A stretch of 64,000 nt of DNA, taken from contig SWDT01000686.1 of assembly GCA_009193035.1 (NCBI GenBank), positions 62,001-126,000 on the forward strand, read 5' to 3'. The first letter of the stretch is position 1; the number at the start of each line of letters is the position of its first letter. This DNA comes from Halicephalobus mephisto. Its lineage: Eukaryota > Nematoda > Chromadorea > Rhabditida > Panagrolaimidae. A program made the translations under genes and the position numbers. Below the pieces are notes generated by a model, which worked only from the letters and a program-made list of their open reading frames with translations, had not been told where the DNA came from and did not search any database. Shown piece after piece: positions 34,500 to 45,589 of the stretch.

Positions 34500-35630
34500 T
34501 ATATACCTTTATTCAGAAATTTTCAAATTTACAATTGATGACGAAATAATCTCCAAAAAAAAATTTTAAATTTTTTTAATTTTGAAAATTCATTTTCAAA
34601 AAATTTGTAAAAAAATATTTTAATTTAAAAATTCCTAAATTAATCCAGAAAAACTTTTTAAAAAAAATAATTTTAAAATTATCAAAATTTTAAAAAATCG
34701 AACTTTTCAAATACCGTAATTTTTATAAATTTTTAAAAAATTTGAGTCAAGACAATTTTGTAAAAATATTAATTTTTTAATTTTTACAGTAATGTCATTA
34801 AAATTAAATTTTTGAAAAATCACGGAATTTTAATTTTTGAAATTTTGTATTTTAATCGGAAAATTTGAAAAATTCCCATTGGGACCACTTTTTAGAAAAA
34901 TTATTTTCTAAATTATACAATCGTGTAATTAAAATCATCCTTACAAAATCACATAAAATTTAAATTTTACAATTTTCTGTTTCAATTAGGAATTTCTAAA
35001 AATTCCCGTCGAGATTATTTCGTTTTTATTTTAATTTTAATTTTAATTATTTTATTTATTTTAATTTTAATTATTTTATTTATTTTAATTTTAATTTTTA
35101 TTGTTATTATTTTAATTTTTATATTTATTTTAATTTTAATTATTTTATTTATTTTAATTTTTATTTATTTTAATCTTTAAATTTATTTATTTTTACTTAT
35201 TTTATTTTCAATTTTAATATTTTTATTTTTATTAAGATTCTATAAAATTTTCTAAAATTATGAATTCTGGAAAATTTCAGAAATTCCCTTCAGGACCATT
35301 TCGTGCAAAATTTTATTTTTAATTTTTGGAACTTTTTAGAATATCTTAGAGATTTCTAAAATCTCTCAAAATAGTTTTTAAATTCCGATAAAACTTCTGA
35401 AACTAAAAATTCTAGAATATTCTAAAAAATCAGAAAATTCCTGTCGGGACCGTTTCGTGCAAAATTTTACTTTTAAATTTTGAAACTTTTTAGAATATTT
35501 TTTTAAATTCCAATAAACTTTCTAAAATCAAGAATTCTAGAATTTTGTTTTTTTGAATTTAGAAATTCCTCTCAGGACCATTTCGGGGTGTTTTTTATTT
35601 TTGATTTCTATGATATTTGATAAATTCAAA
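34500..35630. repeat. A/T-rich stretch with local tandem units
   Basis: 35030-35220 is a TTTTAATTATTTTATTTATT simple array. 35270-35600 repeats AAATTCCTNTCAGGACCATT and TTTCGTGCAAAATTTTA about three times. No gene. Confidence 0.6.
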
Positions 35631-35649
35631 AACTGCTCGAAATGGACAG

Positions 35650-35715
35650 ATTCCGGTCTTGAACTTTTGTGCTTAATCGGTTCGCTCTCTAAACCATGCA
35701 ATTACCACTTGGGTT
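35650..35715 (-). pseudogene. Possible degenerate tRNA-like sequence
   Basis: On the minus strand AAGTGGTAATTGCATGGTTT and a B-box-like GTTCAAGACC occur in order, like a decayed tRNA or SINE head. The stems do not fold well. Weak. Confidence 0.2.
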
Positions 35716-35915
35716 TCTAGTCAGTGAAGAACCACTCAACTGCCGGAGGGGCCGAAGTCTCTAACTCTCTTGAGCGCTCTAAAATCCCGGTCCATTCGTT
35801 TGGACTTGACCAATGTTGTTATATTCTTCGTTTTGACAGGAATTATTGTTTCAGATTTCTTGCCATTGATGAATTTCGAAGATTAATTTTCACTAAATTT
35901 TGCGGAAGCAGAAAA

Positions 35916-38900
35916 ATGAAATTTTTAAAAATTTTATTTTTATTTTTTCCATTTTTAAACGGAATTGAACATGAATGTTATTCTTGTAGTACTTACTGTA
36001 AAACTTTGCCCAACGGCAAACTAGATCCAGAAACGTGTGATTGCGAAGGAACAACGCCGTGTCTGGGCGACCAGTGCTTCACCAAAGTCGAAACTTTTCA
36101 TGATGAATTCATCGCTATCATCCAGGTTGGATATTTTCAATTTAAAAAAATTATTTTTCTATAGAATACTGTAATAGTAAATAAGATTATTAAAATATCT
36201 ATGGAAATTTTGATATATAAAATGTAATTTTAGAAAATAAACAGAGTTAAGTACCGTATATACTCTGATATAAAAATTTCTAAAACTATATTTTTTAAAA
36301 ATTAAACATCTCGATAAACTTTTTTATAAGATATTGTAATGATAAATAATATTATTAAAATATCTAGGAAATTTTGATATATAAAATGTAATTTTAGAAA
36401 ATAAACAGGGTTAGGTACCTTATATACTTTGATTTAGAAGTTCCTAGATTCATCCAAGACTATATTTTCAAAAAATTAATTTCGAAATCACCATATAAGA
36501 AAACAAAATTTTAGATTACAGTAGTTTCTACCATGTTTGAGAAATTCCTTCCTAGAGTTTTTGATAAAAATATTATTTTTGATTTCCGAGATATTAGAAT
36601 TTGAATCTCGACTGGAAAATTCTAAAAAATTCCTTTCGAGAAAATTTCGTAAAAAATTTATTTCTAATTTTTGAAATAATATAATTTGGATCTCGACTGG
36701 AAAATTCTAAAAAGTTCCTTTCGAGACAATTTCGTAAAAAAATTTATTTCTAATTTTTGAAACAATGTAATTTGGATCTCGACTGGAAAATTCCAAAAAA
36801 TTCTTTTCGAGACAATTTCGTAAAAAATCTATTTTTATTTTTTATAACAGCACTGTTGTTTATTTTTTCGATTTTGAATTTTTAAAGTACTTTATTTTTT
36901 CAAAAATCCCCAGGCTGAGTTTTTTCGAAAAATTTTAGAAATTCTAGTTCTAAGTTATACTGTATTTTGTGAAGCTTGGCAATTACGGTAATTATTGTAT
37001 TTCAGAAAGGCTGTGTTTCTGGATTGCCGGTGGGACAAGAAGGATGTCATTATGCCGGTCATTCAGAATCCGTTCATTGTTACTGTAAAGGCGAAAAATG
37101 TAACAACAAATTAAAAATGGAATTTTACATGCCACAAATATTGCCTACGGTAGAATGTTGCGAGTGTTCAGAACCCCATGGAGACGAATGTTCGAACACA
37201 AAGTGCACGAGGACTTGCAGAGGAAATTATTGCCTCATCGATTTCGACGGGATTGAACAGGTCCGTTGACAGGGGATTTTTGACAGTGTTGAGATCTGTG
37301 AAAAGATCGATCTCAAAGTCAAAAGTCGATCTCAAGACCAAAATTAAAATTTTAGTGGATCTCAAAGTCAGTTTCGAAATCATAATGAAAAGTTAAAAAT
37401 CAACATTAAAATCAAAATTAAAATTAAAATCAAAGTCGACTTCAAAAGTGCTCAGACAGAAACCAGAAGTATAATAATAGTAATATTTACTAGAACAATA
37501 AGACAAGGATGGAATTTACATAATAATCTCAACAGGATACAAATAAGAATTTTACTCATTCCCTACAGTACCCCACATTCCTGATATCCAGACTATCTCT
37601 TTAAATTCTCTCTTTTTAGTTCAGTTTTCTGTTCCAACAAAAAGCATAATTAAAATTAATTTTACAGCTTACACGCAACATGCAGATTTTATTATGGTTT
37701 TGATTATGAGAATGACTCTGATTTCGAAATTGATGTAGAAGTCAACTTTGAAGTTATTTTTGGTTTTAATTTTTACGTCAACATTAACCTTGAAATTTAC
37801 GTCGATTTTGACCTTGAAGTTGATGGCAATTTTAAAATTGACTTTGAGATTGTCTTTGGGATTGACTTTGAGGTTGACTCTGAAGTCAACTTTGAGATCA
37901 ACTTTGAGATCGACTCTGAAATCAACTTTGAAATCAACCTTAAAATTGACTTTGAAATTGACTTTGAGGTTGACTTTGAGATGGGCTTTGAGGTTGACCT
38001 CTGTGGACTTTTTTGTGTAGTTGTTACTTTTAGGGTTGTGGACTTGGGGTGCCTCGATTGCAGTCTTTCATGAGAACTGACGACTTCGCCAAGTACCAGG
38101 GCCAGATGACTTGTGCTAGATATGAAGCAACCCCGGCTACAGTAGTCCATGGATGTGTTTGTACTGAGGCTTCTGGATTCTGCAACGAAGTAAACAAATC
38201 CAGAACTTACCAACTCGAGAAAGTGATCGAAAGAAGATCGGACGATCAGAACTACTGCTATAGTCTTCATGAAAAATCGAAACAAGCTTTTGATAAAGAT
38301 GTTTTTCGAAAATCGGACACTTGTGAAGGACACTATTGCTTCATCAGCTTGACGACTTCTGAACTGGTGGTCGAAGGAGCCGATTTCGAACAGAATCCTG
38401 AGGACCAGAACAACTACATAGGCATGTCCAGACCGAGATTTGAGATCTTGGCCGGATGTCTCAAGGTCGACAACGATGAAGTAGGTTTTTTGAAGATTTT
38501 ATTTAGCTTAATAAGAATGAAGAAATTTATTTCCGACGAGGCATTATGGTGGTAGTCAAGGTTATTAGGAAATTTGCGAAGATTTTCATATATGAAAACC
38601 AATTCTAGAAAGTGGATAGAAATCCGGATACCTCATTTACTTTGATATAAAAGTTTCCGGATCCATATAGAAATACTATTTTTAAAAAACAATTTTCGAT
38701 GAAGATAGTCTGAGATTGTGATTTAAAAATATAATTCATATATGAAAACCAATTCTAGAAAGCGGATATCTCATTTACTTTGATATAAAAGTGTCCGGAT
38801 CCTTCTAGGAAGAATAAGTCTAAAAAGATCAATTACGAAATCACATAACATTATCTAAAATTCAAATTTTAGGATACTTCAGTTTCTAAAAACTTAAGAA

Positions 38901-39420
38901 TTCTTGTCGATATTACTTCGTAATCTTTTCTATCTTTGTAATAGTATAACTTTTATTTATATTTACTTCTATGAGGATTCTATGGAATTTTCGAGAATCC
39001 AGTGGAGGATTCTGGAACCTTCTGGAGTTTTATAGATTTTTTAAATCCTCTCGAAACTTTCAATATATCTTCTAAAATAAAGAATTCTAAAATTGCCGTC
39101 AAAATTACTTTGTAAAAAATTTGGTTTTCATTTTTATAATTACGCAATTTCAGAAAACTAACGTCGGATGTACGACTGAGTACTTCACTAACAGCAGTGA
39201 CGTCATCAGCAAACACTGTATCTGTGAATCTCATCTGTGTAATTACTTCCATCTTCTGACCAACGAAGAAATGGCCAGACAAGTCGTTCGTCCTAAATCC
39301 AACGGAATCGAGATCCTGGAAGACGCTTCGAAACAAAGTACAACTTCCGCAAATTCTTGTCGGAGTTCCGTTTTCTCTGTTTTCTCGTTTGTATTATCGG
39401 CTATTATTTACAGACTGTAA
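35916..39420 (+). CDS. Secreted/GPI-anchored protein with three Ly6-like domains
   Basis: Exons 35916-36125, 37006-37260, 38034-38480 and 39154-39420; all introns are phase 0, giving 392 residues. Signal peptide about residues 1-16 (MKFLKILFLFFPFLNG). Three cysteine-rich repeats follow, each ending in the Ly6/uPAR/three-finger hallmark: repeat 1 from C21 to CNN at 102-104, repeat 2 from C121 to C205-N206, repeat 3 from C230 to C333-N334. The C-terminus (about 373-392, SVFSVFSFVLSAII) is hydrophobic after a Ser/Thr-rich stretch, as in a GPI signal. It probably acts at the cell surface; the partner is unknown. The frame is open upstream to 35724, but the signal peptide and upstream TTTCAG and GAAGCAG acceptor-like sites favour the start used. 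AATAAA lies at 39440. Large introns hold repeats. Confidence 0.82.
36500..36850. repeat. Tandem repeat of about 90 bp in intron 1 of the Ly6-like gene
   Basis: Four units of TTTGGATCTCGACTGGAAAA, TTCCTTTCGAGACAATTTCG and TAAAAAATTTATTTCTAATT. Confidence 0.75.
37285..37450. repeat. Short GATCTCAAAGTC-type repeats
   Basis: Irregular units GATCTCAAAGTCAAAA and AAAATTAAAATCAAAGTCG in intron 2 of the Ly6-like gene. Confidence 0.6.
37452..37639 (-). mobile_element. Short TIR element (CTGTTAGGATAG family), inverted copy
   Basis: Reads AACAATAAGACAAGGATGGA, ATTTACATAATAATCTCAAC and ends TTTTCTGTTCCAACA. Inverted relative to the copies at 8.9 kb. Just beyond it, at about 37667-37690, is one isolated ACACGCAACATGCAGATTTT unit of the GCAACATT family. 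Confidence 0.65.
37740..38010. repeat. TTTGAGATTGAC minisatellite
   Basis: About twenty units of 12 bp, TTTGAGRTYGAC. Both strands are open here for roughly 80 codons purely because of periodicity. Confidence 0.85.
38585..38890. repeat. Dispersed repeat, CATATATGAAAACCAATTCT family
   Basis: Shares GAAATACTATTTTTAAAAAA, CGATGAAGATAGTCTGAGAT, ATTCATATATGAAAACCAAT and AGGAAGAATAAGTCTAAAAA with 43.55-43.84 kb, and with the flanks of the retrotransposon. Confidence 0.75.
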
Positions 39421-39623
39421 ATCACAAATAGATATACGGAATAAATTAATTTCATATATGAAAAGTGGGGATTTCGATATATGAAAATCCGAAATCGAAC
39501 AAGTGCGAACCAGCGTCGCGCAACGTGCGAAATGCCCCAGGACCTTAAAGTGTTCTTTTTTAACTTTTTAATTTTTAAATTTTCTAAGGTTTCTATTATT
39601 GTTCCGTTCTAGATGACTGCAGC

Positions 39624-40471
39624 ATGATTCAGAAACAGTGTATATGGATCCTCAACCTACAGGCGAAGCGGGCATTCAAGTTAAATTCTTGTTCTGGAAT
39701 TTTCGGGAATTTTTCGAACCATCGATCATTTGCCTCCGGTAAACCCACTAAACCTGATCCTCCTAAATCCGCCAAGTCGTCGAAGGAGATTTCCGATGTG
39801 AAGAACAATACCAGCTATCTGGACGAGATACTTATTCACCGTGAAACTGAACCTAAGACGACTGCTCAGAAAGGTTTGTTAATTTTTGTTTTTTATATAT
39901 CAATTTCTGCTTTTCATATATCAATTTTCGTTTTCATATCTCGATTTTATCTTTACGTATATTAATTCTCATTTTCGTATATTAGTTTTTGGTTTACTTA
40001 CCAATTTTCGGTTTTTTATCTCAATTTCTGTTTTTAGTGAAGAAGAAGGCTGAAAATACGTTCTATTACCTGGTGTTCTTTGGATCTGTTGTCGCTCTTG
40101 GAGCTCTTGGGTATTACTTCATTGAACAGTTCCTTGCGGCGGATTCTCCTCAAACAATTTATTCCCAAGCTCTCAAGATGGTTCAAGGCGATGAGCGATG
40201 TGAAGCCTTATATGGAGCCGGAATCAAGGGCTTCGGAGAGGACTCTGGACGTGGGCGAAGACGACACATTGCTCATCATCGTTATATCACAAATGAAGGA
40301 GAAGAACGCGTCAGAGTTATGTTCCATGTCAAAGGCGACAGACACACGGGTAAGGTATTTGCGGAGGTTGCCAAGAAAGATGGAATGTGGGATTACCGTT
40401 TCGTCTACACTGTCACGGATGACACGATTTCGAAAACTGTGATACTAGTGGACAACCGTGAAAGTCGTTAG
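39624..40471 (+). CDS. timm21: TIM21-like subunit of the TIM23 inner-membrane translocase
   Basis: Two exons, 39624-39873 and 40038-40471, joined in phase 1; 227 residues. The N-terminus is basic and Ser-rich (LQAKRAFKLNSCSG, NHRSFASGK), as expected of a mitochondrial presequence. One membrane segment at about 94-112 (YLVFFGSVVALGALGYYFI) precedes the conserved intermembrane-space domain (IYSQALKMVQGDERC, GIKGFGED, RVRVMFHVKGDR, GKVFAEVAKKDGMWDYRFVY). Tim21 tethers TIM23 to TOM and to respiratory-chain assembly. The 5' end is an acceptor TTCTAG at 39607-39612. A five-codon upstream ORF starts at once after it (39613-39627) and overlaps the main ATG. AATAAA lies at 40499. It is followed closely by uL2m, so probably an operon. 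Confidence 0.88.
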
Positions 40472-40587
40472 GAATTCTAGGATATTTGGCTTATAAACAA
40501 TAAAGTTTTCTGTTTTTGAAATTATTACCGGTGTTTATCCGATGATTATCTTTTTGACTTTTTTTGGAAAATATTTTTGTTTTCAGA
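40472..40587 (+). promoter_or_regulatory. Intercistronic region of a probable operon
   Basis: 116 bp between the TIM21 stop and the uL2m ATG, with AATAAA at 40499-40504 and a T-rich acceptor TTTTGTTTTCAG ending at 40586, one base before ATG. This is the spacing expected for SL2-type trans-splicing in nematode operons. A similar layout (AATAAA at 39440, acceptor at 39612) separates the Ly6-like gene from TIM21. Confidence 0.65.
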
Positions 40588-41578
40588 ATGTTGGGGAAAG
40601 CTGAAAGATCAATCGTTTCCCTCGTGAAGCCTCTGGCTACAATCCAAAGTGTGCGGTTCTATCCTGCTCGAGGTACGAAACCGAAACCAAGACTTTTATG
40701 GGATAAACGTCATTTGGAAGAACTTACGGATGGTCAATATACTCATCTGCCCCTACGTGTTAATCGTCTAGGTGGTCGTGATCCGGATACAGGAAGGAAA
40801 GTCAATCAACACATCGGAGGCGGTGTGAAATTCGATTATTTTATGGTTGATTTTCATCGTCGTGGACCAACAGTGCCAGATGAGACCTATGATGAAAGAG
40901 TATGTTTAATTTTTCACCGAGTTTGACAGACTATTTTTTCAGGTTTTGGAAATTCGACGTGATGCAAATCGTTCTGCTTATATTGCTCTAGTTGCTGGAG
41001 AAAAAGGAAAAAGATGGATATTAGCTACTGAAACAATGGCTGCTGGCCAGATTATTAAGACTTCGTGTTATATTCCACCGAATCCTGTTGTTGGTGTTGA
41101 AGGAAATGCTTATCCATTGGGCGCATTGAGTGTAGGAACTTTGGTTAACTGTATTGAACGTTTTCCGACGAATGATTCAGATGTTTTTGTTATTGCTGCT
41201 GGATCTGCTGGAACTGTTGTAAGACAGCAAGGAAATTTTGTGGTTGTTAGATTACCACATAAACATGAATTTTCATTCCACAGAACATGCATGGCAACTG
41301 TTGGTCGATTGTCTCATGGGGAATTTCATGATTTAATATTTGGATCAGCTAATATGCATCGTAGATTTGGATACAAGATGTCAAGTGGATTGTGGCATAA
41401 AAAAGATGGTTATTGTGGAAGGAAAATTAGACCTTTACCACCTGTTAGAATTTTGGATACACCTGAAGAATCACCACCAAGAAATCAGAAATTTAGTTTG
41501 ACTAAACGAGAATTGAATGGACTATTTGGACCGGCGGCTGCTCATCCGCTGATCACTCAAACTCAATTCAGGTTTTAG
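40588..41578 (+). CDS. mrpl-2: Mitochondrial ribosomal protein uL2m (MRPL2)
   Basis: Exons 40588-40899 and 40943-41578 with a 43-bp phase-0 intron; 315 residues. Basic presequence-like start MLGKAERSIVSLVKPLATIQ. uL2 signatures: GGGVKFDYFMVDFHRRG at 77-93 (RNA-binding OB region), RRDANRSAYIALVAGEKGK, SCYIPPNPVVGVEGNAYPLG, IAAGSAGTVVRQQGNFVVVR, then the C-terminal HRRFGYKMSSGLWHKKDGYC region. Part of the peptidyl-transferase neighbourhood of the large mitochondrial subunit. The open frame extends upstream of 40588, but that part is the acceptor tract, so the ATG right after TTTCAG is the start. Confidence 0.93.
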
Positions 41579-41579
41579 G

Positions 41580-42790
41580 TTGTTATTTTTTAGTTTTTTT
41601 AATGATAAAAATCAATTTAAAATGTGCTAGAAAGAATGATGAATTTTAAATTTTTTCAAAAACAGGTTCAGTTTTTATCAAAAGATGAAATTATTCTAAA
41701 TTTTAAATTTAATCAAAATGTTTTCTCTGATCGGCGAATTTGGTTGATTTGATTACTTTTTTTGGGATGTGAATAGAAAATTATTTTTATATTGATTTTT
41801 TATTTTTTAAATTAATTTAAAGTTTTTTTGGCAATTTTATTTTTTTTTTGAATTATAAGATGAAATTCGGACACGCTAATTTGTTTGGTTTTTGTTGTTC
41901 ACTCGAGCGATAGTGACGAAAGTGATTGGGGTATTGGCGATATTTCTTTTTGATTAAATTGGTTTTTTTTGGGATGTACGATAGTTTTCAAAAAATTTCA
42001 TTCTTTAGAGTATTTGGAAATTTTTTGGAATTTTAGATAATTTTTAAGTTTTAAAAAATAAGTTTTTTAAAAATTTAAATTTTTTAAATAAATTTTAAAA
42101 TAAAAAAATTTAATTTTTTTTTTAAATTTTAAATTAAAAATTTAATTTTTTTTAAATTAGTTTTAATCTTAGTTGTTATTTTAGATGATTTTAAAAATAA
42201 TTATTTTTTTAAATTGAACTTTTAGGAATTTTGTTTTTTTTAAATTTCGTTGATTTTAAATTTTTTTTCTTTTTGAAATTAGTTTTTTTTGTGATTGCCA
42301 TTTTAGGTCATTTCGAAAATCAGAAAAATTAATTCTAAAAGGAAGAAAATTTAAAATCAGCGAATTTCAAAAAAAGATAAAAATCGTGAAAGATAAAATT
42401 TTATTTTCTCAAAAAAAAATAAAATTATTTTTAAAAAATTACGATTAAAAATAATTTTAAAAAAAATAAAAAATACTTTTAAAATTTATTTTTTGTTTTT
42501 TTTTTAAATTTTTTTTATTTTTTTTCTAAAAATACCTAAAATGACAATCATAACTAAAAACTTGAATAAAAATTAATAATTTTAAAAAATAAAAAAATAA
42601 TTTTAAAAATAAAAAAATAATTTTAAAAATAAAAATTAATAATTTTAAAAATAAAAAAATAATTTTAAAAAATAAAAATTAATAATTTTAAAAAATAAAA
42701 ATCAATAATTTTAAAAATAAAAAAATAATTTTAAAAAATTTTTTAAATAGTTTTAAAAATTAAAAATTAAATTAGGGTTGTAAAATTAGG
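41580..42790. repeat. A/T low-complexity tract with TAATAATTTTAAAAATAAAA units
   Basis: Mostly homopolymer-rich. 42560-42740 is a clear short tandem array. 41870-41960 is slightly richer in GC, with no gene seen. Confidence 0.55.
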
Positions 42791-42799
42791 GGTAAAATA

Positions 42800-43530
42800 T
42801 CTCTGGGGAGGAATTTTTGTACATTTTTTACGGTATACGGTAAGTGCCGATATGGACTCCGACTGCGAAAATTCCACTTTTCTCGATCCCCTGCTGTTTG
42901 CAGCTGTGATTAAAGGCATTGTTTATCAAACGGAGGTGATCAAATCGCCATATGCCGTAATCCCAGTCATTGTTTATCTTTTTTAAGAGGTCGAATAATT
43001 CTTTCAAGAGCTTGGAAAAATCCCCCTCTGTATGTTTAACGCATTTCGTATTTGAATTTTTAGTTATTCAAAATATCAGCTCAATTTTCTTCGGAAAAAT
43101 AAAAATACGAGGTCATTGCCGAACAACAATCGAAACTGATTTATTTTTATGCCTCGAATATTTCGAGGACATTTTTCATGTGAATTTTTAAGACGAATTA
43201 TGAGTCTCTGAGTATCTCACTTACTTACCTCCGAACCTTGTTACTTCTGATTTCGCCGAACGAAACGGGGCTATTGTTGTCGATGACCTCTGAATTATGA
43301 TTATTGTGGCGTGAGATGAAAAATACGACGAAAAACTTCATCTGAGGCGAAAATTCGGAGAGCAATCAACTTTGAGTGAATCCTTTTAAAGGCGCTGATT
43401 ACTTTTCGAGGTCGTTGCCATTGTCAAGGAATATGAAACAGTCATTGTATTCGTTTTCATGTCATTTTTGGAATTTAGTTACACAATCAAAGCTATCTGT
43501 TTTCAGTGTTATGATTTTCAAAGATTTATA
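42800..43530. other. Unique, less AT-rich islands
   Basis: Islands at 42840-42975 and 43200-43450. CATTGTTTATC occurs twice (about 42918 and 42967). No ORF, splice pair or RNA fold that I trust. Candidate non-coding regulatory sequence. Confidence 0.35.
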
Positions 43531-43544
43531 AATTCATATATGAA

Positions 43545-43845
43545 AATCTAGATATTATATAAGAAGTCAAGTACCTCATTTACTTTGATATCAAAGTTTC
43601 CGGATCCATATAGAAATACTATTTTTAAAAAACATTTTTCGATGAAGATATTCTGATATTGTTGTTTCAAAATATAAATTCATATATGAAAACCAATTAT
43701 AGAAAGTGGATATCTCATTTACTTTGATATCAAAGTTTCCGGATCCTTCTAGGAAGAATAAGTCTAAAAAGATCAATTACGAAATAACATAACATCATCT
43801 AAAATTCAAATTTTAGGATACTTCAGTTTCTAAAAACTTTTTAAA
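43545..43845. repeat. Dispersed repeat, CATATATGAAAACCAATT family
   Basis: Near-copy of 38585-38890. The junction ATAAATTCATATATGAAAA corresponds to the uninterrupted form of the retrotransposon insertion site. Confidence 0.75.
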
Positions 43846-44089
43846 AAATCTTGTCGGGACCGTTTCGTGTAAAATTTTACTTTTAAATTTTGAAACTTTA
43901 GAATATTTTTTTAAAATTCTAATAATCTTCTAACATTAAGAATTCTGTTTTTTTAAATTTAGAAATTCCTCTCGAGACCGTTTCGTGCAAAATTTTATTT
44001 TTAAATTTTGAAATCTTTTGAAATTTAGTGTTGAGGTTATTTTGCAGTATTTTTTTGATAATTATAATAATTTTTTTTTTTTGGAAATT

Positions 44090-44290
44090 TCTTGGACATT
44101 AATTGATTTGAATTTGCCAGGCTGCGCAACGATACGAGGGACTGACTAAATTGCGATTTGAGGAAAGTGTGTACACAGCAGGTGCTCACTTTGATCAAAG
44201 GTACAACAACCCGACCGCAATTGGCCACTGACAATGAATCGCGCGACGGTGATGCCTGACAACAGACCTGTCTTGCTCTGATGAAATCAG
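44090..44290. promoter_or_regulatory. Candidate enhancer with palindromic TCF/POP-1 site
   Basis: Unique island in repeats. CTTTGATCAAAGG at 44189-44201 contains two opposed TCF/LEF HMG sites, one a perfect CCTTTGATC on the minus strand. Function is inferred from the motif and its position upstream of the GATA gene. Confidence 0.4.
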
Positions 44291-44394
44291 TAGTGAACTC
44301 GATTGACTCATTTTAAGAAAAAAAAATTTTTTTTTTGTTTACTCAATTCAAGAAAATTTTTTCTTTTTCTGATAAATTTGATATTTTTTATTGT

Positions 44395-44590
44395 TTACTG
44401 TATCAGCAGATGTGATTTATCCCTCCTTTATCCTACGTGTCTGTTGAGTTTTCCGAGGGGAGCAATCAAATCAATGCGCGGATAAATGATGAAGGATGAT
44501 CACTGGTTTTTATCCCTCTCTTTATTTTCGAAATCCGCAGTCGTCAAATGCACTGCAGATGAGGGAAATAGTCGCGATCAGAGCTGTCAA
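44395..44590. promoter_or_regulatory. Candidate enhancer with GATA cores
   Basis: Unique island with TATCAG, TTTATCC twice, GGATAAAT and TTTATCCC within about 120 bp, plus a BamHI-like ATGATC run. Inference only. Confidence 0.35.
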
Positions 44591-44609
44591 TTTTTCGAAA
44601 TCTTTGAAA

Positions 44610-45240
44610 TTCGAATTAATTTGAACTGATTTCGAAGTAATGCAAGTTTGACATTTGGAAGTATTGATTTTGAACTTTGAATTCGAGTTTGATGACGAAC
44701 TTCGAACTGATTTTAGTCCGATGTTTGAAAATTTTTATTTAAAGTTTGATGTTTAAAAATTGTGATTTCGAATTTCGATTTTGATGTTTGAAAATTACAA
44801 TGTCGAAGTCCGATTTCGGTATTTGAAAATTGCGATTTCGAATTTCGATTCCGAATTATTTCGAGTTTGACGTTTGAAAATTTTTATTTAAAGTTTAATA
44901 TTTAAAAATTGTGATTTCGAATTTCGATTTTGAGTTTGATTTTCGAAAATTTCAACTTCAAATTTTAACTTAAATGTTTGAAAACTTTGATTTCGAATTT
45001 CGATTTTGAGTTTGACGTTCGAAAATTTCGATTTCGAACTATTTCGAATCTGATGTTTGAAAATTTTTATTTTGAACTTTGATTTTGAGTTTCATTTTTG
45101 AAATTTTGATTTCGAATTTTTGAATTCGAGTTCGACATCTGAAAAATCTGATTTTTAACCAATTCGAGTCCGGAAAATTCGAATTCAAACTTGACTGTTA
45201 AGTTCGAAAATCGGAAGTTTTGAAAAATCGACAGCTTTGA
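44610..45240. repeat. Irregular GATTTCGAATTTCGATTTTG minisatellite
   Basis: Units of about 40-45 bp with GAGTTTGACGTTTGAAAATT and GATTTCGAATTTCGATTT. Non-coding. Confidence 0.75.
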
Positions 45241-45589
45241 TCGCGATTATTTTTTATTTTTAATTCCTATTTCCAGTGATTTGTGAAGAGGACATCTTGC
45301 TGCCAACTGGAATTAGATTATTTTTATTTTTAATGCAAGAAAATCGATCCATTTTCGGCGTTAGTTATGATTCTTAGGATATTCATCGACGATTTCATAT
45401 GAAATTATTAACTTTGGAATTTTTACAGAAATTTTACTCTGTGTACCGTAATCCATAAATTTCTTCCATCCAGGAAAATTATAATTTAAAAAAATTTCAA
45501 ATCATAAAATCGAAATTTTAGGATACTGTAGTTTTTATCTGGTTCTAGAAATCCACATTGAAAATTTTTTGTTTATTTTTGATTTTCTA

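Noticed and set aside
37748..38333. Frames of 90 and 178 codons on both strands (Leu/Thr and Ser/Lys repeats)
   Set aside because: They come from the 12-bp TTTGAGRTYGAC minisatellite, and the minus-strand frame also overlaps exon 3 of the Ly6-like gene.
40080..40442. 120-codon frame overlapping TIM21 exon 2
   Set aside because: Out-of-frame shadow of the TIM21 exon, which is supported by family motifs and splice phase.
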